The notes under the pieces are model-generated. The model saw only the letters and a program-made list of their open reading frames with translations, was not told the origin of the DNA and did not search any database. A stretch of 6,100 nt of DNA from Nitrospirota bacterium (GTDB lineage Bacteria > Nitrospirota > Thermodesulfovibrionia > Thermodesulfovibrionales > JdFR-88): contig JAKAGP010000127.1 of the NCBI GenBank assembly GCA_021825785.1, positions 1 through 6,100 of the forward strand, written 5' to 3'. Shown in pieces: positions 1 through 5,461 of the stretch; position 1 is the stretch's first letter, and each line of letters begins with the position of its first letter. Position numbers and translations under genes: made by a program.

Positions 1-849
1 TTCTGCGGCGGCAGAGGGTTTGACTCCGGTTTCAGCAATCTTCACGACACTAATTTTGCCGGTTTGTTCGTGGTCCCCTATAATACCGACCAGCTCGAAA
101 TTACCCTCCAGTGGGACCGCGGGATAGACGTCTTTGACGCACCGCCGGACTTCGCGGTGCCTACAACTGCCACCAGCGGGGTGCAGGAGTTCCTGAACCC
201 CACCTCGAACGTTGGAAACATAGACTGGTACGGCGCAGTCGCGCAGGGTATGATAAAAAATGTGAACTATTTTGCGGCCGGCGCTTTAAGCCATGCAATG
301 CCTAACGGCAATAGGGCCGGGGCGTTTGGTCCGTTCATTGAACAGAGCCTGGGTTACGTCGATCAGAATACGGGATTTCCCCTTGCTCAATCCGCTTTGA
401 CGCCCCAGCAGGCCGCGAACGTGAAGAATCTGGAACCCCAGATGCTCGATGGACAGAACCACACCGGATGGGCCATATATCTGGGCGCCCGGTATGACAT
501 CGACAGCACCCGCACCAAGCTTGGCGCGGAATTAAACCACGGCTCAAAGGACTGGATCGGCTTTGTGCCCGCAGGCGACGATATGTGGACCTCAAAACTG
601 GGCACCAGGGGCGATGTGTACGAGCTCTATGCCATACAGGAGATCCACGCAAAACCCATAGACAAACTGGCCGTTGCCTACTTCAGGCTGGGCTGGCAGT
701 ACTATGACATAAAGTACACGGGCTCGAATAACTGGCTGGGTTCGCCTTTGGCAATGAGCGACCTGGCAAGCTCTCCCCTGAACGCGCAGATATTCGCTCC
801 CATAAAAAGCGCGCAGGACATTTACTTTACGTTCAACGTGAATTTTTAG
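1..849 (+). CDS. DUF3373-like outer-membrane beta-barrel protein (3' part, 5' end outside the window)
   Basis: The reading frame is open from the first base, so this is the C-terminal 282 residues of a longer protein; the TTG at 64 is an internal codon rather than the start. The sequence resembles, from memory, the DUF3373 family of porin-like proteins of Geobacter-type deltaproteobacteria and Nitrospirota. Recognisable stretches are the VPYNTDQLEITLQWDRG region near visible residues 26-42, the GARYDIDSTRTKLGAELNHGS segment and the KLGTRGDVYELYAIQEIH segment. Alternating polar and hydrophobic residues and a final ...YFTFNVNF ending in Phe fit an outer-membrane beta-barrel whose last strand carries the BAM recognition signal. 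Function and substrate are unknown for the family; passive transport or a structural role is only a guess. It ends just before a strong terminator, so it is probably the last gene of its transcript. Confidence 0.7.
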   Translation, partial: FCGGRGFDSGFSNLHDTNFAGLFVVPYNTDQLEITLQWDRGIDVFDAPPDFAVPTTATSGVQEFLNPTSNVGNIDWYGAVAQGMIKNVNYFAAGALSHAMPNGNRAGAFGPFIEQSLGYVDQNTGFPLAQSALTPQQAANVKNLEPQMLDGQNHTGWAIYLGARYDIDSTRTKLGAELNHGSKDWIGFVPAGDDMWTSKLGTRGDVYELYAIQEIHAKPIDKLAVAYFRLGWQYYDIKYTGSNNWLGSPLAMSDLASSPLNAQIFAPIKSAQDIYFTFNVNF

Positions 850-877
850 TGCGAAAAACAAAAAACTCGGTGATTCC

Positions 878-893
878 TAACCGCCCTCGGTTA
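878..893 (+). repeat. Small perfect hairpin downstream of the barrel gene
   Basis: TAACCG (878-883) and CGGTTA (888-893) form a 6-bp stem around a CCCT loop. GTTA at 890-893 could instead pair with TAAC at 897-900, so two exclusive foldings are possible. No T-run follows directly, so it is unlikely to terminate by itself. It may help protect the 3' end of the message, or be chance. Confidence 0.3.
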
Positions 894-909
894 TCTTAAC
901 TGATGGCCT

Positions 910-945
910 GGAGGGTCCTGAAAAGGACCCTCCCTTTTTTTCTTT
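910..945 (+). terminator. Rho-independent terminator after the barrel gene
   Basis: GGAGGGTCC (910-918) pairs perfectly with GGACCCTCC (925-933) around a TGAAAA loop. One C and then seven T's, followed by CTTT, come next. This 9-bp GC-rich stem with its U-tract is a textbook intrinsic terminator and lies 60 bases after the stop codon at 849. Confidence 0.92.
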
Positions 946-970
946 CAGGCCCTGAAGAAATTCGGGCCTG
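946..970 (+). repeat. Hairpin with GAAA tetraloop directly after the terminator
   Basis: CAGGCCC (946-952) pairs with GGGCCTG (964-970). Inside it, GAA (954-956) pairs with TTC (961-963), leaving a single bulged T at 953 and a GAAA loop (957-960), a GNRA-type tetraloop. It abuts the U-tract of the preceding terminator and has no U-tract on the + strand. On the minus strand it is followed by GAAAGAAAAAAA rather than T's, so it is not a reverse terminator. Its role is unknown. Confidence 0.4.
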
Positions 971-1013
971 ACTTGGGATGGGATACAGAGCGCACCGTCA
1001 TGGCCGTCTTTTT

Positions 1014-1094
1014 CGTCATGCCCGGGGACCTTAATCGGGTATCCATTTTCAGGTTAAAGGCTGAATCTGGAGCCACGCTTTCTCGGGAATGACG
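1014..1094. repeat. Degenerate REP-like / MITE-like inverted repeat
   Basis: CGTCATGCCCG (1014-1024) and CGGGAATGACG (1084-1094) are inverted copies matching at 10 of 11 positions. The left arm continues with GGG...CGGGTATCCA and the right arm contains CTGAATCTGGAGCC...CTTTCTCGGG. These resemble the dispersed 'CGTCATTCCCG...GGATCCAG' repeats common in deltaproteobacterial and Nitrospirota genomes (recalled, not searched). No ORF lies within it. Copy number in the genome cannot be seen here. Confidence 0.5.
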
Positions 1095-1123
1095 GCTAAA
1101 AAACATTAATCCTATGTGCTGGC

Positions 1124-1151
1124 TTGAATAAATACTGATAAAAAATATAGA
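1124..1151 (+). promoter_or_regulatory. Candidate sigma70-type promoter for the tandem-SHOCT gene
   Basis: TTGAAT (1124-1129) and TATAGA (1146-1151) each match the consensus boxes at 4 of 6 positions and are separated by 16 bases in an A/T-rich stretch. Transcription would begin near 1158, giving a leader of about 30 bases before the ATG at 1191. It lies just past the REP-like element and well downstream of the terminator, where a new promoter is needed. It is predicted from sequence match only. Confidence 0.4.
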
Positions 1152-1190
1152 TTAGTGCAGCACGGTTATCAAAACCTCCGGGAGGCAAAG

Positions 1191-2099
1191 ATGAGAAAAA
1201 TAAAAACCCATTTTTTCATAGTCCTTTTTCTGGCCGTGATTTCCTTTGGCGTGAGCGCCTTTGCTTCAACCACGGTCAAGATTTCCCCGTCTCCTGCTTA
1301 CAACCCTACCGAGCCCATCCCTCTGGAGGCGGGTATTGTGGTCAGCGAGGGCCCCGGAGTTCAGAGTCATGGCAAGTCACAAATAAACAGGCCTTACGGT
1401 CCGATGGTCGTGGACGAGCTTAAAAAGATGAAGGTCTTCAGCGGTATTATCTACCCCTACAAAGCGGGAAGTCCTGCCGATATAGTGCTCCGCCTCTCAA
1501 TAAAGGGGCGCTGGGACTACTACAGCCAGGAGCTGCAACCCAGAGATTACTGGTCCGGCACAACGGGAGCCCGTTATGCCAAAGGGACCCATGATGTTAA
1601 AGTGGTTTTGATGGCAAAAGATAAGGAGATAATGGGCGGTTCCCTACCGGTCAAAAGCACCGGGCAGTATTACGGCAGCGATTATGACCTGATAACAAAC
1701 AAGCTGAACGAGGCCCAGACCAAAAATATCGCCGTGGCGGTTGCCAAACTTATCCAGGACAACAGGCGCGTGATAATGGCCAAGGTCTTGAATAAACCGG
1801 CTGAGACAGGAGTCCCGGCTTCATCATCGTCTGCTGTGGCCGGCGCAGAGGAGATATCAAAAACCCCCGGAGTCGGCGGAACGGGCAGCCAAAGACAAAA
1901 AAACGCTGACAAGCTCAGGGAACTGGAAGATCTGCATACAAGTGGAACGCTCTCCGATGAGGATTTTAATAAAGCCAAAACAAGGCTCATTCAGATGCAA
2001 AAGCTCGAAGATCTCTATAAAAGCGGGGTCCTTTCGGAGCAGGAATACAAAAGGGGCCTGTCTCGCATATCTGGGGAATCCCGGATAACAGGGAAATAA
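1191..2099 (+). CDS. Exported envelope protein with two C-terminal SHOCT-like modules
   Basis: The 302-residue product starts at the ATG at 1191, preceded by GGAGG at 1181-1185 with a 5-base spacer. The in-frame GTG at 1155 has no such site and would add 12 residues before the signal peptide. Residues 1-25 form a Sec signal peptide: MRKIK, a hydrophobic core, then likely cleavage after A-F-A before Ser26. There is no lipobox Cys and no Cys anywhere. Residues 26-198 form a globular part I do not recognise. Its pattern of 'VDELKKMKVFSGIIYP...ADIVLRLSIKG' resembles small envelope proteins that measure or assemble other components, but that is weak. A Ser/Ala/Gly-rich linker follows (about 204-235). 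Residues 239-267 and 269-293 are two SHOCT-like helical hairpins (LEDLHTSGTLSDEDF and LEDLYKSGVLSEQEY). The SHOCT family is generally thought to mediate oligomerisation. Periplasmic location is inferred; the function is unknown. It appears to be transcribed alone. Confidence 0.85.
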   Translation: MRKIKTHFFIVLFLAVISFGVSAFASTTVKISPSPAYNPTEPIPLEAGIVVSEGPGVQSHGKSQINRPYGPMVVDELKKMKVFSGIIYPYKAGSPADIVLRLSIKGRWDYYSQELQPRDYWSGTTGARYAKGTHDVKVVLMAKDKEIMGGSLPVKSTGQYYGSDYDLITNKLNEAQTKNIAVAVAKLIQDNRRVIMAKVLNKPAETGVPASSSSAVAGAEEISKTPGVGGTGSQRQKNADKLRELEDLHTSGTLSDEDFNKAKTRLIQMQKLEDLYKSGVLSEQEYKRGLSRISGESRITGK

Positions 2100-2104
2100 A
2101 CAAA

Positions 2105-2202
2105 AATTCTGGTAGTGTTCCAGGTTGAGTGAAAGCGAAAGCCGGCTGTCTGGCCGGTATTCGTCAAACCGGGGTACTACCCAAATTCCCCTTCCTTTTT
2201 TT
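2105..2202 (+). terminator. Large imperfect stem-loop with following T-run (possible terminator or palindromic repeat)
   Basis: The outer arms AATT (2105-2108) plus GGTAGT (2111-2116) pair with ACTACC (2176-2181) plus AATT (2184-2187), interrupted by a 2-by-2 mismatch. Inside, 2123-2133 pairs with 2160-2170 with two mismatches and two G-T pairs. CCGGC (2142-2146) and GCCGG (2153-2157) close a TGTCTG loop. CCCCTTCC and seven T's (2196-2202) follow the stem. It could end the upstream transcript, although the T-run lies 8 bases past the stem, which is not ideal. A dispersed palindromic repeat or a structured leader for the next gene are alternatives. Confidence 0.5.
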
Positions 2203-2215
2203 AATGCGGGGCTTA

Positions 2216-2221
2216 TATAAT
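2216..2221 (+). promoter_or_regulatory. Perfect TATAAT -10 box ahead of the small-protein gene
   Basis: TATAAT matches the consensus exactly and lies 10 bases before the ATG at 2232. No good -35 box is seen at the expected distance (the region reads TTCCTT/TTTTTT). If used, transcription would start about 3-5 bases before the ATG, giving an almost leaderless message, consistent with the absence of a Shine-Dalgarno site. Confidence 0.4.
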
Positions 2222-2231
2222 AACTACGTCC

Positions 2232-2516
2232 ATGAGGGCGGGATTTAACACGAATGTGCCTTTTGGCGGAAAGATGTACCATGTGCAGACAGAAGACTGC
2301 GCTTCAAGGACCCCTGTCGTTCGCACCTTCCTTTATTGCAAGGGGGAGGTGCTCGCCTCCAAGGACGTGAACTACTCGAGGATCGTGGGCAAGCCTGACT
2401 TCGCCAGCAAGATAATGAAACTCATGGTCTTTCAGCACAGGCTCATGATAAAGGAGCTGCTGGCCGGCAGGCATACCCGGGATCGCAAGCCAGCCTCAGC
2501 CAGGGACTTTAAGTGA
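2232..2516 (+). CDS. Small conserved hypothetical protein (FNTNV...YHVQTED family)
   Basis: This 94-residue protein has no signal peptide or membrane segment and is probably cytoplasmic. The N-terminal half (FNTNVPFGGKMYHVQTEDC, then TFLYCKGEVLASKDVNY) fits, from memory, a family of small uncharacterised proteins in deltaproteobacteria and Nitrospirota with the pattern N-T-N-[IV]-x-[YF]-x-G-x-x-[YF]-H-[VI]-Q-T-E-D, then T-x-[LI]-[FY]-x-x-G-x-[IV]-L-[AS]-x-K. Function is not known to me. Two Cys (23 and 36) are present, too few for an obvious metal site. The C-terminal part (about residues 57-79) is amphipathic and Met/Lys-rich, probably a helix. The family pattern begins before Met15, which supports the ATG at 2232 over the in-frame ATG at 2274. 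No clear Shine-Dalgarno sequence precedes 2232. It lies 196 bases upstream of ftsE on the same strand, but a functional link is not shown. Confidence 0.75.
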   Translation: MRAGFNTNVPFGGKMYHVQTEDCASRTPVVRTFLYCKGEVLASKDVNYSRIVGKPDFASKIMKLMVFQHRLMIKELLAGRHTRDRKPASARDFK

Positions 2517-2712
2517 AAGCTTCATTAGGGATTGTTCAAGATCGGGGTAAGCGGGCTCCGGCCAGAGCTGGGAAAATGATCTCTCTTCACTCCTCCCGAT
2601 GGCAGAGGGATTGGGTGAGAAAGACGCCATGCCCGGGGTATTTTTTAGCCGGGGCTGATTCCATAGCGGGCATTCAGGGGATTCAAAAAGGAAGGGATTT
2701 GGATTATTCGAT
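2517..2712. other. Intergenic region before ftsE
   Basis: No gene is convincing here. I see no strong paired -35/-10 boxes and no intrinsic terminator with a U-tract, so ftsE may be reached by read-through from the small-protein gene or by a weak promoter. CATGCCCGGGG at 2628-2638 is identical to 1017-1027 inside the REP-like element and is again followed by an A/T-rich stretch and CCGGGG, so it may be a decayed copy of the same repeat. GGGATT recurs four times (near 2528, 2607, 2678 and 2694), which may be chance. Confidence 0.5.
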
Positions 2713-3375
2713 ATGGTCCGTTTTGAAGGCGTTATAAAGACATATGAAAACCAGCAGGCACTGACGGGTGTAACATTCCAGGCTGCAAGGGGCGAGCTCC
2801 TTTTTTTTACGGGGGCCAGCGGGGCGGGCAAAAGCACCTTACTAAAGCTTATATACCGCGCCATAGATCCAGACGGCGGGTCTATCTCGGTAAACGGCAT
2901 CGAGACAAGCTCGATGAAGGCGGGGCACGTCCCCGGGCTCCGCAGGATGATAGGCGTGGTTTTCCAGGATTTCAGGCTCCTTTCCGGCAGGTCGATCTAT
3001 GACAACGTGGCGCTAGCGCTCCGGATAAGGGGCGTGGCGGAAAGAGCGCTTAAAACCCAGGTTATGGAGGTCCTTAAGATGGTTGGGCTCAGGCACAAGG
3101 CGGACAGCTGGCCCGAGACCCTTTCTGGAGGCGAGCAGCAGAGGGCCGTTATAGCCAGGGCCATCGTGGCCGAACCGGTACTCCTGCTTGCCGATGAACC
3201 CACCGGAAACCTGGATCCCGACACCTCGGCCGGGGTAATGCGGATATTCAAGGACATAAACGCCAGGGGCACGACGGTTTTGATAGCTACGCACAACAGG
3301 GACCTGTACACGGGTACCGGCCGGAGGGTGCTTAAGCTTGCCGGCGGCAGGATCGAAACGGAGGCCGCGGGATGA
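2713..3375 (+). CDS. ftsE: Cell division ATP-binding protein FtsE
   Basis: At 220 residues this is full length for FtsE, the cytoplasmic ATPase that pairs with FtsX at the division site. The ABC motifs are complete: Walker A GASGAGKS (34-41), Q-loop Gln85 in GVVFQD, signature LSGGEQQR (137-144), Walker B LLLADEP with Asp161 and Glu162, and switch His194 in ATHNRD. The start MVRFEGVIKTYENQQAL matches the usual FtsE N-terminus. Ahead of it only a weak GGA (2701-2703, 9-base spacer) is seen. The gene overlaps ftsX by ATGA, and a strong ribosome site for ftsX lies inside its last codons, so the two are cotranslated. LolD and other small export ATPases have similar sequences, but the following ftsX settles the identity. 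Confidence 0.96.
   Translation: MVRFEGVIKTYENQQALTGVTFQAARGELLFFTGASGAGKSTLLKLIYRAIDPDGGSISVNGIETSSMKAGHVPGLRRMIGVVFQDFRLLSGRSIYDNVALALRIRGVAERALKTQVMEVLKMVGLRHKADSWPETLSGGEQQRAVIARAIVAEPVLLLADEPTGNLDPDTSAGVMRIFKDINARGTTVLIATHNRDLYTGTGRRVLKLAGGRIETEAAG
3360..3375 (+). promoter_or_regulatory. Ribosome binding site and ATGA overlap joining ftsE to ftsX
   Basis: GGAGG at 3360-3364 precedes the ftsX ATG at 3372 by 7 bases and lies inside the ftsE coding sequence. The ATG overlaps the ftsE stop TGA (3373-3375). This supports translational coupling, which suits two subunits needed in a fixed ratio. Confidence 0.85.
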
Positions 3376-4241
3376 GCGGGTTAAGAAGCGCGCTTGCCGG
3401 GATGTGGAAGGAGAAATGGATAAACCTCCTGAGTGTCCTCTCCATTGGAGTGGGGCTCTTCATACTGCTTGTTGCCCTGTTCACGGTATACAACCTGAAC
3501 TATTTCGCATCAAAGCTTCAGGACCAGTTCTCAATGACGGTTTACCTGGATGACGGGATATCGCAGCAGGGCCTGGCCAGGCTGGAAGGGGCCATCAAGG
3601 CCAATCCCGCCGTCAGGACAGTTTCCTACATATCCAAAGACGCCGCCCTGGGAGAGCTGAAAAAAGCCATGAAGGACTCCGCGTACCTCTTTGAGGGGCT
3701 GGATGGAAACCCCCTGCCTGCCTCCATCGAGATCAGGTTCAGAAGGGATAACTTGAAAAGTGAGGCCGCCCAGGAGCTTGCCCGGCAGATTAAAGCCATG
3801 CAGGGAGTGCAGGACGTGCAATACGGGGCCAAATTTCTGGAAGGCATAGAGCGGATAATAACGGGGGCCAGGTCAGCGGGCATTGCCTTTCTTGCGGCCC
3901 TGTTGGTGGGAGTGCTTTTTGTCTGCTACAGCACCGTCAAGATACTTTTTTACCGGAGGAAAGACGAGGTGGAAACCCTGAGCTTGCTTGGCGCGGGCGG
4001 ATGGTTCATCAGGGCGCCTTTCCTTGTAGAAGGCTCATTGCTTGGGCTAGCGGGCGGCCTGCTTGCCTGTTTTGCAACTTACAGTGTCTTTGGAGGGTTT
4101 TTCCTCGGCGGGTTCGCCTCGTCCGTGCCCGTCCTGAGGTATATGCTCTTCCCCGCCTTCATTTTTTATATGCCTTTGCCCGCTGGTCTTTTCATTGGGT
4201 TTACCGGGGCGCTTATAGCCCTGGGCAGAATTCGCATCTGA
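3372..4241 (+). CDS. ftsX: Cell division protein FtsX (membrane subunit of FtsEX)
   Basis: The 289-residue product has the FtsX layout: a short cytoplasmic N-terminus with WKEKWINLLSV leading into TM1 (about 17-41), a large periplasmic loop (about 42-168) and three further membrane segments (about 168-192, 217-247 and 259-285). The loop holds the typical YISKDAALGELKKAM stretch (86-100), and the cytoplasmic loop after TM2 has RRKDEVETLSLLGA (195-208), like the conserved 'RRxEIExMxLVGA' segment. FtsX has no transport role in the well-studied systems. It passes FtsE ATPase cycling across the inner membrane to periplasmic activators of peptidoglycan hydrolases, with the large loop binding the EnvC coiled coil. 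The next gene encodes just such a protein, beginning one base after this stop. Confidence 0.95.
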   Translation: MSGLRSALAGMWKEKWINLLSVLSIGVGLFILLVALFTVYNLNYFASKLQDQFSMTVYLDDGISQQGLARLEGAIKANPAVRTVSYISKDAALGELKKAMKDSAYLFEGLDGNPLPASIEIRFRRDNLKSEAAQELARQIKAMQGVQDVQYGAKFLEGIERIITGARSAGIAFLAALLVGVLFVCYSTVKILFYRRKDEVETLSLLGAGGWFIRAPFLVEGSLLGLAGGLLACFATYSVFGGFFLGGFASSVPVLRYMLFPAFIFYMPLPAGLFIGFTGALIALGRIRI

Positions 4242-4242
4242 T

Positions 4243-5391
4243 ATGCGCACGCCAGACGAAAAGGGCCTGCTTGTCTTTTTGATGATCCCTTTTTTTCTTT
4301 TCCTTCTGGTCTCCGCCGTCCATGCCGAGGATGTGAAAGGCAAGTACAGGAACATACAGAAAGAGATAAAAAAGCAGGAAGAGAACTTGCGGCAAGCCAA
4401 CCAGCAGGAGTCTTCCATCTCGGACCAGTTGCAGGCCATAAACGGTGAAGTGTCCAAATATGAGGGGCGGCTTGATGCGGAAAAAAAACGTCTGGCTTCA
4501 ATAAACAGAAAGATCGGACTGACCGATGCCGGCATCAAAAAAACAAGGCAGGAACTCCTTAAACATCAGAACTGGTTGAAGGCCAAGCTCATCGGCCTCT
4601 GGAAAAACGGGCAGGCGCAGGACATTGTCATGCTGCTGGGCGCGGATGACATGGGCTCTTTTTTAAGGAGGTGGAGCTACCTGGAGGTCATGGCGGAACA
4701 GGAGAAGAAAGATGAGGACTCTTATAGCGCCTCGTTGAACGAACTGCAGGGGCAGGAAGCCTCGCTTTCCAGTCTTGTTTCCGGCCTGAGGCGGGAAGCA
4801 TCCAGGGCCGCCCTTGTCAAAAGCCGGTTGGATATGAAGAGGCAGGAAAAACGGAACCTCCTCGTTTCGATCAGAAGCCAGAAAGCAAGCTATGAGGCCA
4901 TGCTCGAAGGACTTAAGGAGGCCTCCCGCAAGCTTCTTGCCGTCATTAACCGCTCAAATATCAGCTCCTCTTACAATGGCAAAGGGTTCCAGGGCATGAA
5001 AAGCAGGCTGCCGTGGCCTGTGCTGGGCACTGTCGTGTTCCGTTACGGCCGCGGCACGGACCCGGTGTTCGGAACTCCCATATTCAGAAACGGCATCTAC
5101 ATAAGGACGGCGGCCAACGCAAAGGTCCGGAGTATATTCGAGGGCAAGGTCATATATGCTGATTGGTTCAAGGGTTACGGGCAGTTGGTGATAATAAACC
5201 ACGGGGGTGGCTATAACAGTCTTTACGCCGGTCTCAATGAGATTTTTTTGAAGGTTGGGGATATAATAATGGGAGGGGCCCCGGTCGGCAGGGCCGGTGG
5301 ATCCGTAATGGTGAATGGGCCTTCTCTGTATTTTGAGGTAAGATACAGGGGCAAGCCGCTTGATCCCATGCAGTGGCTGGCCAGAAATTGA
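4243..5391 (+). CDS. envC: EnvC-like murein hydrolase activator (coiled coil plus degenerate LytM/M23 domain)
   Basis: The protein has 382 residues. Residues 1-28 form a signal peptide (LLVFLMIPFFLFLLVSAVHA, cleavage before Glu29). Residues 30-235 are largely Lys/Glu/Gln-rich coiled coil, the part that in E. coli EnvC folds into a hairpin and binds FtsX. Residues 255-380 are a LytM/M23-type domain starting at LPWPVLGTVVFRYGR. Active enzymes have H-x-G-x-D and H-x-H zinc motifs. Here the first reads FRNGIYI (Arg282, Tyr286) and the second SLYFEV (Tyr363), and the usual His of LYAHL is Gly330; only His320 remains. It should therefore not cleave peptidoglycan and most likely activates an AmiA/B/C-type amidase, as EnvC does. 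The ATG sits one base after the ftsX stop (TGATATG) without its own clear ribosome site, so translation is probably coupled. The assignment rests on domain order and context; the family is divergent across phyla. Confidence 0.88.
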   Translation: MRTPDEKGLLVFLMIPFFLFLLVSAVHAEDVKGKYRNIQKEIKKQEENLRQANQQESSISDQLQAINGEVSKYEGRLDAEKKRLASINRKIGLTDAGIKKTRQELLKHQNWLKAKLIGLWKNGQAQDIVMLLGADDMGSFLRRWSYLEVMAEQEKKDEDSYSASLNELQGQEASLSSLVSGLRREASRAALVKSRLDMKRQEKRNLLVSIRSQKASYEAMLEGLKEASRKLLAVINRSNISSSYNGKGFQGMKSRLPWPVLGTVVFRYGRGTDPVFGTPIFRNGIYIRTAANAKVRSIFEGKVIYADWFKGYGQLVIINHGGGYNSLYAGLNEIFLKVGDIIMGGAPVGRAGGSVMVNGPSLYFEVRYRGKPLDPMQWLARN

Positions 5392-5461
5392 TCGTCTTTA
5401 CTATTCCTTGATGGTGAAAAACGGGCCGCGATGGAATAACTATTTGGAGGTGTTCAGGCAA
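5392..5461. other. Short gap between the envC-like gene and ctpA
   Basis: Seventy bases without a terminator. TATTCC (5402-5407) and GGAATA (5433-5438) could form a weak 6-bp stem with a 25-base loop, but no U-tract follows. GGAGG at 5446-5450 lies 11 bases before the ctpA ATG, a longer spacing than usual but a good match. ctpA is thus probably transcribed with ftsEX and the envC-like gene. Confidence 0.6.

Noticed and set aside
64..66. TTG at 64 as the start of the barrel gene
   Set aside because: The frame continues open to base 1 with family-like sequence (GRGFDSGF...DTNFAG), so the true start is upstream of the window.
1155..1190. GTG start giving 12 extra residues to the tandem-SHOCT protein
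   Set aside because: The ATG at 1191 has GGAGG at a 5-base spacing and starts exactly at a normal signal peptide; the GTG has neither.
1857..2282. 141-residue open frame on the minus strand
   Set aside because: It is antisense to the SHOCT modules, the intergenic palindrome and the start of the next gene. It shows no recognisable motif and would require the structured repeat to be coding.
2517..2712. Four GGGATT words as a possible operator or iteron array
   Set aside because: The spacing is irregular, the flanks do not agree beyond 6-8 bases, and the strand region is purine rich, so chance is sufficient.
2513..2737. 74-residue open frame on the plus strand in the gap before ftsE
   Set aside because: It runs into ftsE in a different frame, the peptide has no family resemblance, and no ribosome site precedes it.
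2496..2900. 134-residue open frame on the minus strand
   Set aside because: It overlaps the start of ftsE, including its Walker A codons, and has no recognisable domain. The intergenic part alone does not suggest a gene either.
4047..4538. 163-residue open frame on the minus strand
   Set aside because: It lies opposite well-supported ftsX and envC-like coding sequence, has low-complexity Ser/Phe/Arg content, and matches no family I know. It is a shadow frame.
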